A stretch of 64,000 bases of DNA. Origin: Selenomonas sp. oral taxon 920 (lineage in GTDB: Bacteria; Bacillota; Negativicutes; Selenomonadales; Selenomonadaceae). A program made the position numbers and the translations under genes. Positions 18,121 through 26,982 of the stretch are shown piece by piece. Position 1 is the first letter of the stretch; each line of letters opens with the position of its first letter. The stretch lies in contig NZ_CP017042.1 of assembly GCF_001717585.1 (NCBI RefSeq), forward strand, positions 533,501-597,500. The letters run 5' to 3'. Under the pieces are notes generated by a model that worked only from the letters and a program-made list of their open reading frames with translations, searched no databases and was not told the DNA's origin.

Positions 18121-19476
18121 ATGGCAGTGACAGACAAAGGTTTTGGCGCATACGATGTACGCGGTATCTATCCCGATGAGGTGAACGAGGAGCTCGCTTA
18201 TCGTGTCGGACGCAGTTTCCCCACGCTGTTCGGCGCGAAGAAGGTTGCCGTCGGACATGATATCCGTCTGTCGGGACCTGCGATCCGTGATGCGCTCGCG
18301 AAGGGGCTCACGGAGGCGGGCTGTGATGTTGTGGACATCGGACAGTGCGGCACGGAGATGATCTACTTCGCAACGGCGCATTTGAAGCTCGGCGGCGGCA
18401 TCATGATCACGGCGAGCCACAACCCGAAGCAGTACAACGGCATGAAGTTCGTGCGCGAGGAGTCGCGCCCGATCTCGAGCGATACGGGGCTGAAAGATAT
18501 TGCGGCAATGGCGGTCGGCGAGACCTATCCCGCGCCTGCGGCAGTGCCCGGCAAGATCGAGAAGGTGGACGTGCTCGACGAATACATCAAGCACATTCTC
18601 ACCTATGTCGATGTGAGCAAGCTCAAGCACTACAAGATCGTCGTCAACACGGGCAATGGGGCGGCGGGTCCCATCATCAACGCAATGGAGAAATTCCTGC
18701 CGTTCGAGCTGGTCAAGGTCTACAATGAGCCGGACGGCAACTTCCCGAACGGCGTGCCGAACCCGATCCTGCAGGAGAACCGCGAGGCGACGGCGAAGGT
18801 CGTGCGCGAGACGGGAGCGGACTTTGGCGTGGCGTGGGACGGCGACTTCGACCGTTGCTTCCTCTTTGACGAGAAGGGCGGATTCATTGAGGGGTACTAC
18901 ATGGTCGGTTTCCTCTCGGAGGCGTTCCTCAAGAAGAACAAGGGCGCAAGCGTCATTTACGATCCGCGCCTCGTCTGGAACACGATCGAGATTGCCGAGC
19001 AGCTCGGCGGCAAGCCGGTCATGTGCAAGAGCGGCCACGCATTCATCAAGGACAAGATGCGTGAGGTCAATGCCATCTATGGCGGCGAGATGAGTGCACA
19101 TCACTATTTCCGTGACTTCTCCTACTGCGACAGCGGTCAGATTCCGTGGCTGCTCGTAGCGGAGCTGATGAGTGCGTCGGGCGGCAAGACCCTCTCCGAG
19201 CTGATGAAGGCACGCATGGATCGCTATCCGACCTCGGGTGAGATCAACAGCAAGGTCACGGATGCAAAGGCGATCATGGACCGCATCGAAGCGAAGTACG
19301 GCGCGAGCGGCAAGGTGACGAAGGTGGACGGCGTGTCCATCGAGTTTGACAACTGGCGGTTCAACCTGCGTATGTCCAATACGGAGCCGGTCATTCGTCT
19401 GAATGTCGAGACGCGTCAGGACAAGGCGCTGCTGAAGGAGAAGACGGACGAACTGCTCGCAGAGATTCGTGCCTGA
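18121..19476 (+). CDS. Phosphomannomutase/phosphoglucomutase
   Basis: Alpha-D-phosphohexomutase of 451 residues that interconverts hexose 6- and 1-phosphates, linking hexokinase to glucose-1-phosphate for GlgC. Four signature loops are visible: phosphoserine TASHNP (S99), metal loop WDGDFDRC near 239, sugar-specificity loop GGEMSAHHYF near 321, and phosphate-binding SNTEPVIRLN near 420. GEMSAHH rather than GEESGH favours the dual-specificity PMM/PGM (AlgC/ManB) type. ATG 18121 follows AAGGAGGAGG. The isomerase gene follows after 30 bases, so the two are likely one operon. Confidence 0.92.
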   Translation: MAVTDKGFGAYDVRGIYPDEVNEELAYRVGRSFPTLFGAKKVAVGHDIRLSGPAIRDALAKGLTEAGCDVVDIGQCGTEMIYFATAHLKLGGGIMITASHNPKQYNGMKFVREESRPISSDTGLKDIAAMAVGETYPAPAAVPGKIEKVDVLDEYIKHILTYVDVSKLKHYKIVVNTGNGAAGPIINAMEKFLPFELVKVYNEPDGNFPNGVPNPILQENREATAKVVRETGADFGVAWDGDFDRCFLFDEKGGFIEGYYMVGFLSEAFLKKNKGASVIYDPRLVWNTIEIAEQLGGKPVMCKSGHAFIKDKMREVNAIYGGEMSAHHYFRDFSYCDSGQIPWLLVAELMSASGGKTLSELMKARMDRYPTSGEINSKVTDAKAIMDRIEAKYGASGKVTKVDGVSIEFDNWRFNLRMSNTEPVIRLNVETRQDKALLKEKTDELLAEIRA

Positions 19477-19506
19477 TTGCGTACTGGTACAGGAAGGAGT
19501 TTTTTG

Positions 19507-20955
19507 ATGAGCCTTGTACTGAAATCCGGATTTACATTCGACTATGACAATCTCTACGGCGAGGGTAAGGTGACGGACGCCGACCTCGCGTTCTATGCGG
19601 ATGATCTCAAGAAGGCGCATGAGGCGATGAAGGTCATGCGTGAGAAGGGCTTCATCCGCGCGCATCTCTCGAAGGACGGCGAGCCTGAGAAGGTGCTCTT
19701 CTCGCAGACACCCTACATAGAGGACGGGCATATCAACTCACCTGCGTCGATTGCACGTCTGAAGGAACTCGGGAAGCACGCGCAGGAGCATACGGATGTC
19801 CTTATCTCGCTCGGCATCGGCGGCTCGTTCCTCGGGAACAAGGTGCTCTTTGACGTGCACTGCGGCGAGCTCTGGAACTCGCTCTCGAATGAGCAGCGCA
19901 ATAACTACCCGCGCATCTACTTCAGCGGCAACAATATCGACCCGCGCCGCACAGGCGACATCATCAATCATCTGAAAGACGTTGCCCAGATCAAGAAAAC
20001 GCATGGCGGGCAGCCGCTGCGCATCATGCTCCTCGTCATCTCGAAGTCGGGCGGCACGCTCGATACGATGTCGAACTTCATGGTCATGTATGACGAATTC
20101 ATGAAGGCGGACAATGTCGAGGTCGAGGTGGTTGCGGTCACCGACCCGAACGAGGCGAAGCCGACGCTGCTGAAAAAACTCGCGATGGACAAGGGGTGGA
20201 AGCAGTTTGCCGTGCCGGACGGCGTAGGCGGGCGCTTTACGGTGTTCACCGAGGTCGGACTGACGCTTGCCGCGTGCATCGGCTTTGACATCGAGAGCTT
20301 CCTTGCGGGCGCACGCGATATGGACAAGGCATGTCAGAATGACGATCTCTGGCAGAACCCTGCAATGCTCAATGCGGCGCTGAAGTTTGCCGCGTCGGAG
20401 AAGCACGGGCGTGACATTGAGGTCATGATGCCGTATGGAGACTATCTGAAATCCGTCTCCGAGTGGTACATCCAGCTGCTTGCCGAATCCCTCGGAAAGC
20501 AGTTCAACAAGGAGGGCAAGGAGGTCTGCTACGGGCGCACGCCGGTTGTCGCCGTCGGCACGACCGATATGCACGCACAGACACAGCAGCACCAGGAGGG
20601 CAAACTCAACAAGGTCGTGCAGTTTATCCGTATCGACAAGTGGAAAAATGACCTCGTGATCCCGAACGTGTTCCCCGAGGTTCAGAAGCTTGCAGATATC
20701 GCGGGTGTGACGATGGGCGCTGCGCTCGAAGTGGCGCGTCAGTCGAATGCGGATGCGCTCGCGTCGAACAAGCGCTACAGCGCAGTCTTTGCGCTGCCGG
20801 AGCTGACACCGTACCATCTCGGCGAGCTGCTCTACCTGCTCGCGATGTCCGTTGCCTATGAGGGCGAACTCGCGGATGTGGATGCGTTTGATCAGCCGGG
20901 CGTGGAGGCGTACAAGCGGATCATGGGACCGAAACTTCAGGCGCTGAAGGGATGA
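19507..20955 (+). CDS. pgi: Glucose-6-phosphate isomerase
   Basis: Interconverts glucose 6-phosphate and fructose 6-phosphate. The 482-residue product shows the nucleotide-like sugar phosphate loop GIGGSFLGN near 98, SKSGGTLDT near 180, and TPVVAVGTTDMHAQTQQH, which includes the conserved catalytic region. The frame is open to 19477, but ATG 19507 is preceded by AGGAAGGAG at good spacing and gives the expected N-terminus (MSLVLKSGFTFDY). It follows the phosphohexomutase gene directly; together they set the flow between glycolysis and hexose 1-phosphate. Confidence 0.94.
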   Translation: MSLVLKSGFTFDYDNLYGEGKVTDADLAFYADDLKKAHEAMKVMREKGFIRAHLSKDGEPEKVLFSQTPYIEDGHINSPASIARLKELGKHAQEHTDVLISLGIGGSFLGNKVLFDVHCGELWNSLSNEQRNNYPRIYFSGNNIDPRRTGDIINHLKDVAQIKKTHGGQPLRIMLLVISKSGGTLDTMSNFMVMYDEFMKADNVEVEVVAVTDPNEAKPTLLKKLAMDKGWKQFAVPDGVGGRFTVFTEVGLTLAACIGFDIESFLAGARDMDKACQNDDLWQNPAMLNAALKFAASEKHGRDIEVMMPYGDYLKSVSEWYIQLLAESLGKQFNKEGKEVCYGRTPVVAVGTTDMHAQTQQHQEGKLNKVVQFIRIDKWKNDLVIPNVFPEVQKLADIAGVTMGAALEVARQSNADALASNKRYSAVFALPELTPYHLGELLYLLAMSVAYEGELADVDAFDQPGVEAYKRIMGPKLQALKG

Positions 20956-20987
20956 GTTTGCAGAAGGCATCTGCCTTCATGAGGGGA

Positions 20988-21009
20988 GGGGGCTGCTGCG
21001 GCAGTCCCC
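20988..21009 (+). terminator. Weak terminator-like hairpin after pgi
   Basis: A 9-bp stem (20988-20996 with 21001-21009, one G-T pair) with a TGCG loop, followed by the T-rich TTCCTATATTTT. It may partly isolate the pilP-like/secretin pair from pgi. Confidence 0.4.
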
Positions 21010-21032
21010 TTCCTATATTTTGGAGGGAAATT

Positions 21033-21581
21033 GTGAGAGGAGCATGGAGGGAATATCTGACAGCGCTGTCCGTGCGGCAATGGGCGATCATCGGAGCCGT
21101 CCTGCTGTGTGCGCTGGGCAGCGCGTATCTCCTGTGGTCGGATGCGGAAGAATCTGTCGTGATTGTGCAGAACGTGGAAACGGCACCGTCCTCGACGGAG
21201 ATCGCGGGTCTCTCGGCAGCGGCGAAGCGCACGGCTCTGCGGAATCCATTCTCTTCCAGACACGAGCGGCGCGGCGAGATTCCTCCTGCCGCACCGATGG
21301 GAGAGAAAACAGAAAAAGCATCGCCTCCGCCCTTGCCTGTCTCCACGCAAATCCCGTCTGCAGCGCATATTCCGCCGCCTGCACCGTCTTCGCCGCCGCT
21401 CACACTCAGCGGCGTGGTGACGGCTGCGGACGGCACGCGCATTGCCATTCTGGCGCAGGGTGAAGAAGGAGCGGCGCTGACCGTGGGGGAGACGTGGAAG
21501 GGGCATACACTTCGTTCCGTGGCAGACCGATCCGCGACATTGGATACGGCATCCGGCATGATCACGCTGACAAGGGAGTAG
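21033..21581 (+). CDS. PilP/GspC-like inner-membrane protein
   Basis: A 182-residue bitopic protein: short basic N-terminus, one membrane segment (~15-33; WAIIGAVLLCALGSAYLLW), a Pro-rich periplasmic linker (~95-125; ASPPPLPV, IPPPAPSSPP), and a small C-terminal beta domain (LTLSGVVTAADGTRIAI ... LTVGETWKGHTL). This is the layout of PilP and of the GspC homology region, which link the inner-membrane assembly platform to the secretin. GTG 21033 follows TGGAGGGAAA; the frame extends upstream without a better site. The secretin gene begins 6 bases after the stop, which strongly supports the pairing. No PilM, PilN, PilO or ATPase gene is adjacent. Confidence 0.6.
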   Translation: MRGAWREYLTALSVRQWAIIGAVLLCALGSAYLLWSDAEESVVIVQNVETAPSSTEIAGLSAAAKRTALRNPFSSRHERRGEIPPAAPMGEKTEKASPPPLPVSTQIPSAAHIPPPAPSSPPLTLSGVVTAADGTRIAILAQGEEGAALTVGETWKGHTLRSVADRSATLDTASGMITLTRE

Positions 21582-21587
21582 AACGGT

Positions 21588-22874
21588 ATGAAACGATGGA
21601 TGATGATGGCGGTGCTCGCAGGGAGCCTGTTCCTGCCCGGCTCTGCCGTCGCTGCACCCGTGACGATCGACGTGACGGGCGGCGATGTGCGCGCCGTCCT
21701 GCTCGCTGTCGCACGTATGGGCAGCCTTCCGCTCATTGTCGATGACAGCGTGACGGGGACCGTGACTGCGCATCTGACGGGCGAGGGCGAGGAGGTGCTG
21801 CGTCTCGTTGCCGCTGCGCGCGGCATTCACATCGAGCGGCACGGCGCGGTCTTTGTTGCGCTCGCTGCGGACACACGCGCGGAGAATCGGCGCGTACATA
21901 CCTATCACGTACGCTATGGCGACCCCGAGGAACTCGCGCACGCAGCAAATTTATCCCTCACAGGTGAAGGAAAACGGGCAATCGTGTCGAAAAATAACGA
22001 AGAGAAAGGGAATGAGGGCTCAGATTCTGATACTCAGAGGCGTGTGCTCGTCGACCGGGCAACGAATACGCTTCTCTTCTACGGGACAGAATCTGAGGCT
22101 CTTTCCGTGCGCGAAATTATCTCTGCACTGGATCATGCGCCCAAGCAGGTATCGCTCGAGGCGCGCGTTGTGGCAGTCTCCAAGCAGGCGGCAAAGGAAC
22201 TCGGCATTGATTGGTCGTGGTCGTCTCTGCCGCAGTACCCGCGTGTGCAGCGAAACTCTGCGGGAGGTTGGCAGGTCAGTGAGCGCAATGCGGGTACGGG
22301 CGGGACGAGTGCGCCGGGCATCATCCGCTTCGGCAGGGGATCGGAGGGACTTCCGTACGAGTTCTATTACTCTGCTGCGATTCGGGCGCTCATTACGGAC
22401 GGCAGAGCGAAGATGCTTGCCCGTCCGAACATTACGACCGTGCAGGGGCACGAGGCACTCATCAACATCGGTGCAGAGGTGCCCGTACCGCGTACGGCGA
22501 CCTCGAACAATGTCACGACGACCGGCATCGAGTACCGCGAGGCGGGCATTATCCTGCGCTACACGCCGCGCATTACCGAGGACGGCAATATCGTCGCGCG
22601 TGTACACACCGAGGTCAGCACGCCCGTCTACGTCGATGAGCTGAAGGCGTACCGCTTTCAGAAGCGGAGCGCGGACACCACCGTGCGCCTCCGAAACGGC
22701 GAGACCATGGTGATCGGAGGACTCATCGACAGCGACGAGTCGCGTTCTCTTGCGAAGATTCCATTTCTTGGTGATCTGCCCGTGCTCGGCGCATTCTTCC
22801 GCTCCGTGCGGACGAGCAAGACCGAGACCGAACTCATGATTTTTCTCACAGCACATGTGCTGGATGAAGGATAA
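21588..22874 (+). CDS. Secretin (PilQ/GspD family), short form
   Basis: Outer-membrane channel subunit with Sec signal peptide MKRWMMMAVLAGSLFLPG ... AVAAP (~1-23). The ~400-residue mature part contains an N-terminal secretin/TonB-like short domain (IDVTGGDVRAVLLAVARMG), an N1-type domain near 100-185, and the C-terminal secretin barrel. That barrel shows ITTVQGHEALINIGAEVPVP and the closing signature VRLRNGETMVIGGLID ... IPFLGDLPVLGAFFRS. At 428 residues it is shorter than most PilQ (~600-700), with few periplasmic domains. It implies an outer membrane. The NarL-type response regulator gene follows. Whether it serves type IV pili, DNA uptake or another exporter is open. Confidence 0.85.
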   Translation: MKRWMMMAVLAGSLFLPGSAVAAPVTIDVTGGDVRAVLLAVARMGSLPLIVDDSVTGTVTAHLTGEGEEVLRLVAAARGIHIERHGAVFVALAADTRAENRRVHTYHVRYGDPEELAHAANLSLTGEGKRAIVSKNNEEKGNEGSDSDTQRRVLVDRATNTLLFYGTESEALSVREIISALDHAPKQVSLEARVVAVSKQAAKELGIDWSWSSLPQYPRVQRNSAGGWQVSERNAGTGGTSAPGIIRFGRGSEGLPYEFYYSAAIRALITDGRAKMLARPNITTVQGHEALINIGAEVPVPRTATSNNVTTTGIEYREAGIILRYTPRITEDGNIVARVHTEVSTPVYVDELKAYRFQKRSADTTVRLRNGETMVIGGLIDSDESRSLAKIPFLGDLPVLGAFFRSVRTSKTETELMIFLTAHVLDEG

Positions 22875-22882
22875 TAAGGAAA

Positions 22883-22910
22883 TCACTGATCAGTGAATGC
22901 TCGTCAGTGA
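22883..22910. promoter_or_regulatory. Palindromic element with three half-sites before the response regulator gene
   Basis: TCACTGATCAGTGA (22883-22896) is a perfect 14-base palindrome; its half-site TCAGTGA occurs again at 22904-22910, exactly 14 bases after the first copy. It sits between the secretin stop and the regulator start. Confidence 0.5.
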
Positions 22911-22951
22911 GTCCTAAAATTGCAGGATGCAATGGAAAAGAGGAGATGTCA

Positions 22952-23623
22952 GTGGCAATCAGGATATTACTTGCAGACGATCACGCACTGCTCAGGCAGG
23001 GGATCAAGCGCGTGCTGAACTTTGAGGACGATCTCGAGGTGGTCGGTGAGGCGGAGGACGGGCAGGAAGCCCTCGCGCGCACACTCATGCTGAAGCCGGA
23101 CATCCTCCTTCTCGACATCAATATGCCGGGCCTCACGGGACTCGATGTCACAAAACAGCTCAAACAGGCACGGTCGCGTACGAAGATCATTGCGCTCACG
23201 ATTCACGACAGCGACAACTATGTTCTCGAACTCCTCAAAAATGGCGCGCTTGGCTACCTGCTGAAGGATGTGGAGCCGAATGTTCTCATCAAGGCGATCC
23301 ACATGGTCAATGAGGGCAATCCGTTCGTCTATCCGAAGCTCGCGGAACGCCTCTTCGGCAGTACGGCGGTCTACGGCGACGTGAGCCGCATGGCAAAGGA
23401 GATATGGGACGAGAGCCGCGGCGAACGCCTCACCCCGCGCGAGATGGATGTACTCGGCTGCATAGCGAAAGGGCTGTCGAATCAGGACATTGGAAAAGCG
23501 CTCGGGCTGAGCGAAAAGACGGTCAAGAATCACCTCACCAGCATTTTTCACAAGCTCAAGGTCAATGACCGCACACAGGCGCTTGTCTACGTGCTCAAAA
23601 ACAAGATTGTTACGTTGGAGTAA
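22952..23623 (+). CDS. NarL/LuxR-family response regulator
   Basis: Two-domain transcription factor of 223 residues. The receiver domain has the acidic pair DD near residue 9, phosphoacceptor D55 (LLLDINMPG), a Thr in IALTIHD and Lys in YLLKD. The C-terminal LuxR-type helix-turn-helix (~160-220) reads LTPREMDVLGCIAKGLSNQD ... KTVKNHL. The frame is open to 22907. GTG 22952 is preferred because GAGGAG lies 6 bases before it, whereas ATG 22946 touches that ribosome-binding site. No sensor kinase gene is adjacent. The palindromic element upstream may be its own operator. Confidence 0.88.
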   Translation: MAIRILLADDHALLRQGIKRVLNFEDDLEVVGEAEDGQEALARTLMLKPDILLLDINMPGLTGLDVTKQLKQARSRTKIIALTIHDSDNYVLELLKNGALGYLLKDVEPNVLIKAIHMVNEGNPFVYPKLAERLFGSTAVYGDVSRMAKEIWDESRGERLTPREMDVLGCIAKGLSNQDIGKALGLSEKTVKNHLTSIFHKLKVNDRTQALVYVLKNKIVTLE

Positions 23624-23635
23624 CGAATGCAAAGC

Positions 23636-23670
23636 GGCCCGCATGCAATGATGGTGCGGGCCTTTTCTTT
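23636..23670 (+). terminator. Terminator after the response regulator gene
   Basis: GGCCCGCA (23636-23643) pairs with TGCGGGCC (23655-23662), followed by TTTTCTTT. Confidence 0.88.
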
Positions 23671-23855
23671 TGCCGCAATTCAAAGGCAGACCTTGTGGGT
23701 TTCAGTATTGGCAATATTTTTTGCTGCATAATATGACAGTGCGATGATGGATGCACATGCGCTGCCCAAAGGATCGGACTTTTCTGCATTGCCGGAGGCG
23801 TGGGGGATATTCATCGGCAGAACGATGAGCCAAGAAATATGAAAAAAACTATCAT

Positions 23856-23884
23856 TTGTAGTTGAGAAAATAACGTGCTATAAT
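23856..23884 (+). promoter_or_regulatory. Promoter of the ZIP transporter gene
   Basis: TTGTAG (23856-23861), 17-base spacer, TATAAT (23879-23884), 20 bases before the start. The rest of the 23671-23855 gap shows no gene. Confidence 0.65.
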
Positions 23885-23903
23885 CCGGCATGAGGTGAAA
23901 TAT

Positions 23904-24683
23904 ATGCTGGAAGTTTTCCAAGGGCTCATGATACCGTTCATCGGCACGGCGCTTGGTGCGGGCTGTGTGTTCTTTTTGAAGGGGGCGCTGAACCGCAATG
24001 TGCAGCGCGGCCTGACGGGCTTTGCCGCAGGTGTGATGGTGGCGGCGTCGATCTGGAGTCTGCTGATCCCGGCGATGGAGGGATCAGCAGACATGGGGCA
24101 GTACGCCTTTGTCCCTGCGGTGGTCGGCTTCTGGGCGGGGACACTTTTTCTGCTCGCACTCGACCATATCATTCCACACCTCCATATGAACGCGCAGAAG
24201 GCAGAGGGACCACACAGCCGTCTCTCACGGACGACGATGCTCGTGCTCGCGGTAACGCTCCACAACATCCCCGAGGGCATGGCGGTCGGGGCGATCTATG
24301 CGGGCTGGCTCAGCGGCAGCGAGAGCATTACGCTCGGCGCGGCGCTCGCACTTTCGCTTGGCATAGCGATTCAGAACTTTCCTGAGGGAGCGATCATCTC
24401 CATGCCGCTGCGTGCGGCAGGGATGGGGAAGTGGCGCGCATTCGGCGGCGGCGTGCTCTCGGGTGCCGTCGAGCCGATCGGCGGAGCTCTTACAATTCTC
24501 GCAACGGCACTTGTCGTTCCGGTTCTGCCCTACGCACTCTCATTTGCGGCAGGAGCGATGCTCTACGTCGTAGTGGAGGAGCTGATTCCGGAGATGAGCG
24601 AGGGGGAGCATTCGGATGTCGGAGTTATCTCATTCGCCGCAGGTTTTTCTCTGATGATGATGCTCGATGTTGCACTCGGATAA
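23904..24683 (+). CDS. ZIP-family divalent metal transporter
   Basis: Inner-membrane importer of Zn2+ and related metals (ZupT/GufA branch), 259 residues with eight predicted membrane segments. The two signature metal-binding helices are present: HNIPEGMAVG near residue 114 and QNFPEGAIIS near 157. A His-containing cytoplasmic loop (IIPHLHMNAQ) lies between. ATG 23904 is chosen over GTG 23895 because GAGGTG stands 6 bases before it. The gene has its own promoter and terminator and is monocistronic. Confidence 0.9.
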   Translation: MLEVFQGLMIPFIGTALGAGCVFFLKGALNRNVQRGLTGFAAGVMVAASIWSLLIPAMEGSADMGQYAFVPAVVGFWAGTLFLLALDHIIPHLHMNAQKAEGPHSRLSRTTMLVLAVTLHNIPEGMAVGAIYAGWLSGSESITLGAALALSLGIAIQNFPEGAIISMPLRAAGMGKWRAFGGGVLSGAVEPIGGALTILATALVVPVLPYALSFAAGAMLYVVVEELIPEMSEGEHSDVGVISFAAGFSLMMMLDVALG

Positions 24684-24693
24684 AGAAATACAG

Positions 24694-24729
24694 AAAAAGA
24701 GCCGTTGGCATTGCCGCACGGCTCTTTTT
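24694..24729. terminator. Bidirectional terminator after the ZIP gene
   Basis: AAAAAGAGCCGT (24694-24705) pairs with ACGGCTCTTTTT (24718-24729). Its A5 arm gives a T5 tract on the minus strand, so it could also end a minus-strand RNA coming from 24890. Confidence 0.88.
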
Positions 24730-24730
24730 C

Positions 24731-24892
24731 CTGGAAAGGGATGCGCGCAGGTCGGGAAAAACCTGCGGCTTGAGAAATGGGATGTAAGGATTATTTGCCT
24801 TACAATGAGGAACGCAGGGAAACGTTCCTATAGAGGGATGATCAACAGGGGAAAATGTCGGGGAGGACGTTTCGTGGTTCCCTGTTGACATC
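24731..24892. ncRNA. Candidate structured small RNA, GGA-rich (CsrB/RsmZ-like) if read on plus
   Basis: Four stem-loops stand in a row with no coding signal: CGCAGGT/ACCTGCG (24746-24767), TGTAAGG/CCTTACA (24783-24804), AGGAACG/CGTTCCT (24808-24829), and GATG-A-TCAACAGGG pairing with CCCTGTTGACATC (24837-24892). The last has an inner hairpin at 24853-24872. Read on plus, GGA occurs 11 times between 24733 and 24867: within the loops of three hairpins, at the stem-loop border of the fourth, and as GGGATG in the linkers (24738, 24779, 24835). This is the pattern of CsrA-binding sponge RNAs. Read on minus, the same bases give UCCC motifs, and there is an extended -10 box (24901-24896) and a terminator (24694-24729), which would make a ~196-nt RNA. 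The strand is unresolved. No match to 6S, SRP, tmRNA or T-box consensus was seen. Confidence 0.45.
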
Positions 24893-24895
24893 TGT

Positions 24896-24904
24896 ATTGT
24901 ATCA
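24896..24904 (-). promoter_or_regulatory. Candidate extended -10 box for a minus-strand RNA
   Basis: On minus: TG (24904-24903), one base, TACAAT (24901-24896). No good -35 hexamer is seen at 16-18 bases. The predicted start near 24889 coincides with the base of the large stem. Confidence 0.35.
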
Positions 24905-25031
24905 TATTTTTTTTGAAAATTTTGTAACCCAAGTCACACAATATAGAAAAAGATATACTAATAATAAATTTTTGCCGATTTTTTTCGTGCATCCGGGAGA
25001 GTGACAGACCTCTGAAAAAATTCTTAATAAA

Positions 25032-25047
25032 GTCAATGATAATTGAC
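25032..25047. promoter_or_regulatory. Inverted repeat upstream of the enolase promoter
   Basis: GTCAAT (25032-25037), GATA, ATTGAC (25042-25047): a perfect 6-bp inverted repeat ending 19 bases before the -35 box. Candidate regulator site. Confidence 0.4.
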
Positions 25048-25066
25048 GTTGCTCACAGCTCGCGCA

Positions 25067-25095
25067 TTGCTTTTTCCTGAGAAAAAACGTATAAT
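25067..25095 (+). promoter_or_regulatory. Promoter of the enolase gene
   Basis: TTGCTT (25067-25072), 17-base spacer, TATAAT (25090-25095). Confidence 0.75.
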
Positions 25096-25107
25096 GATTG
25101 AGAAGGA

Positions 25108-25134
25108 GAATACGCAGGTGTGATTTGCGTATTC
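25108..25134 (+). promoter_or_regulatory. 5' leader hairpin of the enolase mRNA
   Basis: GAATACGCA (25108-25116) pairs perfectly with TGCGTATTC (25126-25134); it begins a few bases after the expected transcription start and may protect the 5' end of a highly expressed message. Confidence 0.5.
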
Positions 25135-25164
25135 GGAGGGGATGCTCCCTTTGTTTGGTGATGA

Positions 25165-26481
<1,317 letters not shown>

Positions 26482-26500
26482 GCATCAATCACATATGGGA

Positions 26501-26531
26501 GGAATCCACTGCACTGCGGTGGGTTCCTTTT
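26501..26531 (+). terminator. Terminator after eno
   Basis: GGAATCCAC (26501-26509) pairs with GTGGGTTCC (26519-26527, one G-T pair), then TTTT. Confidence 0.85.
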
Positions 26532-26562
26532 GTATTCTTTGATGAAAAGGAAGTGTCTGCGT

Positions 26563-26928
26563 ATGAAAAAAATCGAAATTCCTAGCGATATGATGAAAAT
26601 AGCGATCTCGCTGAAATCGTTTGGTATTGATGGGTGTGCATGGCGTGCACGGGATGCACTTGCGGTGATCTCATATTTATCGGAACAGAACGCCGTTATA
26701 TTGGGCGGTGATGTTTATAAAATAATGGGCAATCAGATCGGGACAGCCTACGCTGGTTGGCATTATGATCCGATCACAACGAAAAGCGCACGGGAGAACA
26801 TACGAGTGGGTGAAGAAAAAGCCGTTGCGTACATTCGACATTTTTTACAGCGAAATGGCGATGATTTTATTTATGCAATTGTATTTCAAGTGTTCATCAA
26901 TGATTTTTGTTTGGAAACAGGGTACTGA
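26563..26928 (+). CDS. Imm40-like immunity protein (orphan)
   Basis: A 121-residue soluble protein with clearly more A+T-rich codons than its neighbours, a sign of transfer. The core ILGGDVYKIMGN followed by YAGWHYDP and a late EKAVAYIRHFL resembles the Imm40 family of polymorphic-toxin immunity proteins; I recall this pattern rather than having searched it. The frame is open to 26530, inside the eno terminator. ATG 26563 is preferred (AAGGAAG upstream, though 9 bases away). No toxin, Rhs or LXG gene is visible nearby, so it may guard against toxins of neighbouring cells or be a remnant. Confidence 0.5.
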   Translation: MKKIEIPSDMMKIAISLKSFGIDGCAWRARDALAVISYLSEQNAVILGGDVYKIMGNQIGTAYAGWHYDPITTKSARENIRVGEEKAVAYIRHFLQRNGDDFIYAIVFQVFINDFCLETGY

Positions 26929-26982
26929 TGATACAAATAATATGAGCAATGAAGTTATATAAGCGCCGCATTTTGTGCATAG

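Noticed and set aside
24731-24892. 6S RNA, SRP RNA, tmRNA or T-box leader
   Set aside because: No single long bulged helix as in 6S, no SRP tetraloop motif, no tag-encoding or tRNA-like ends, and no T-box AGGGTGG-type box were seen; consecutive short hairpins fit none of them.
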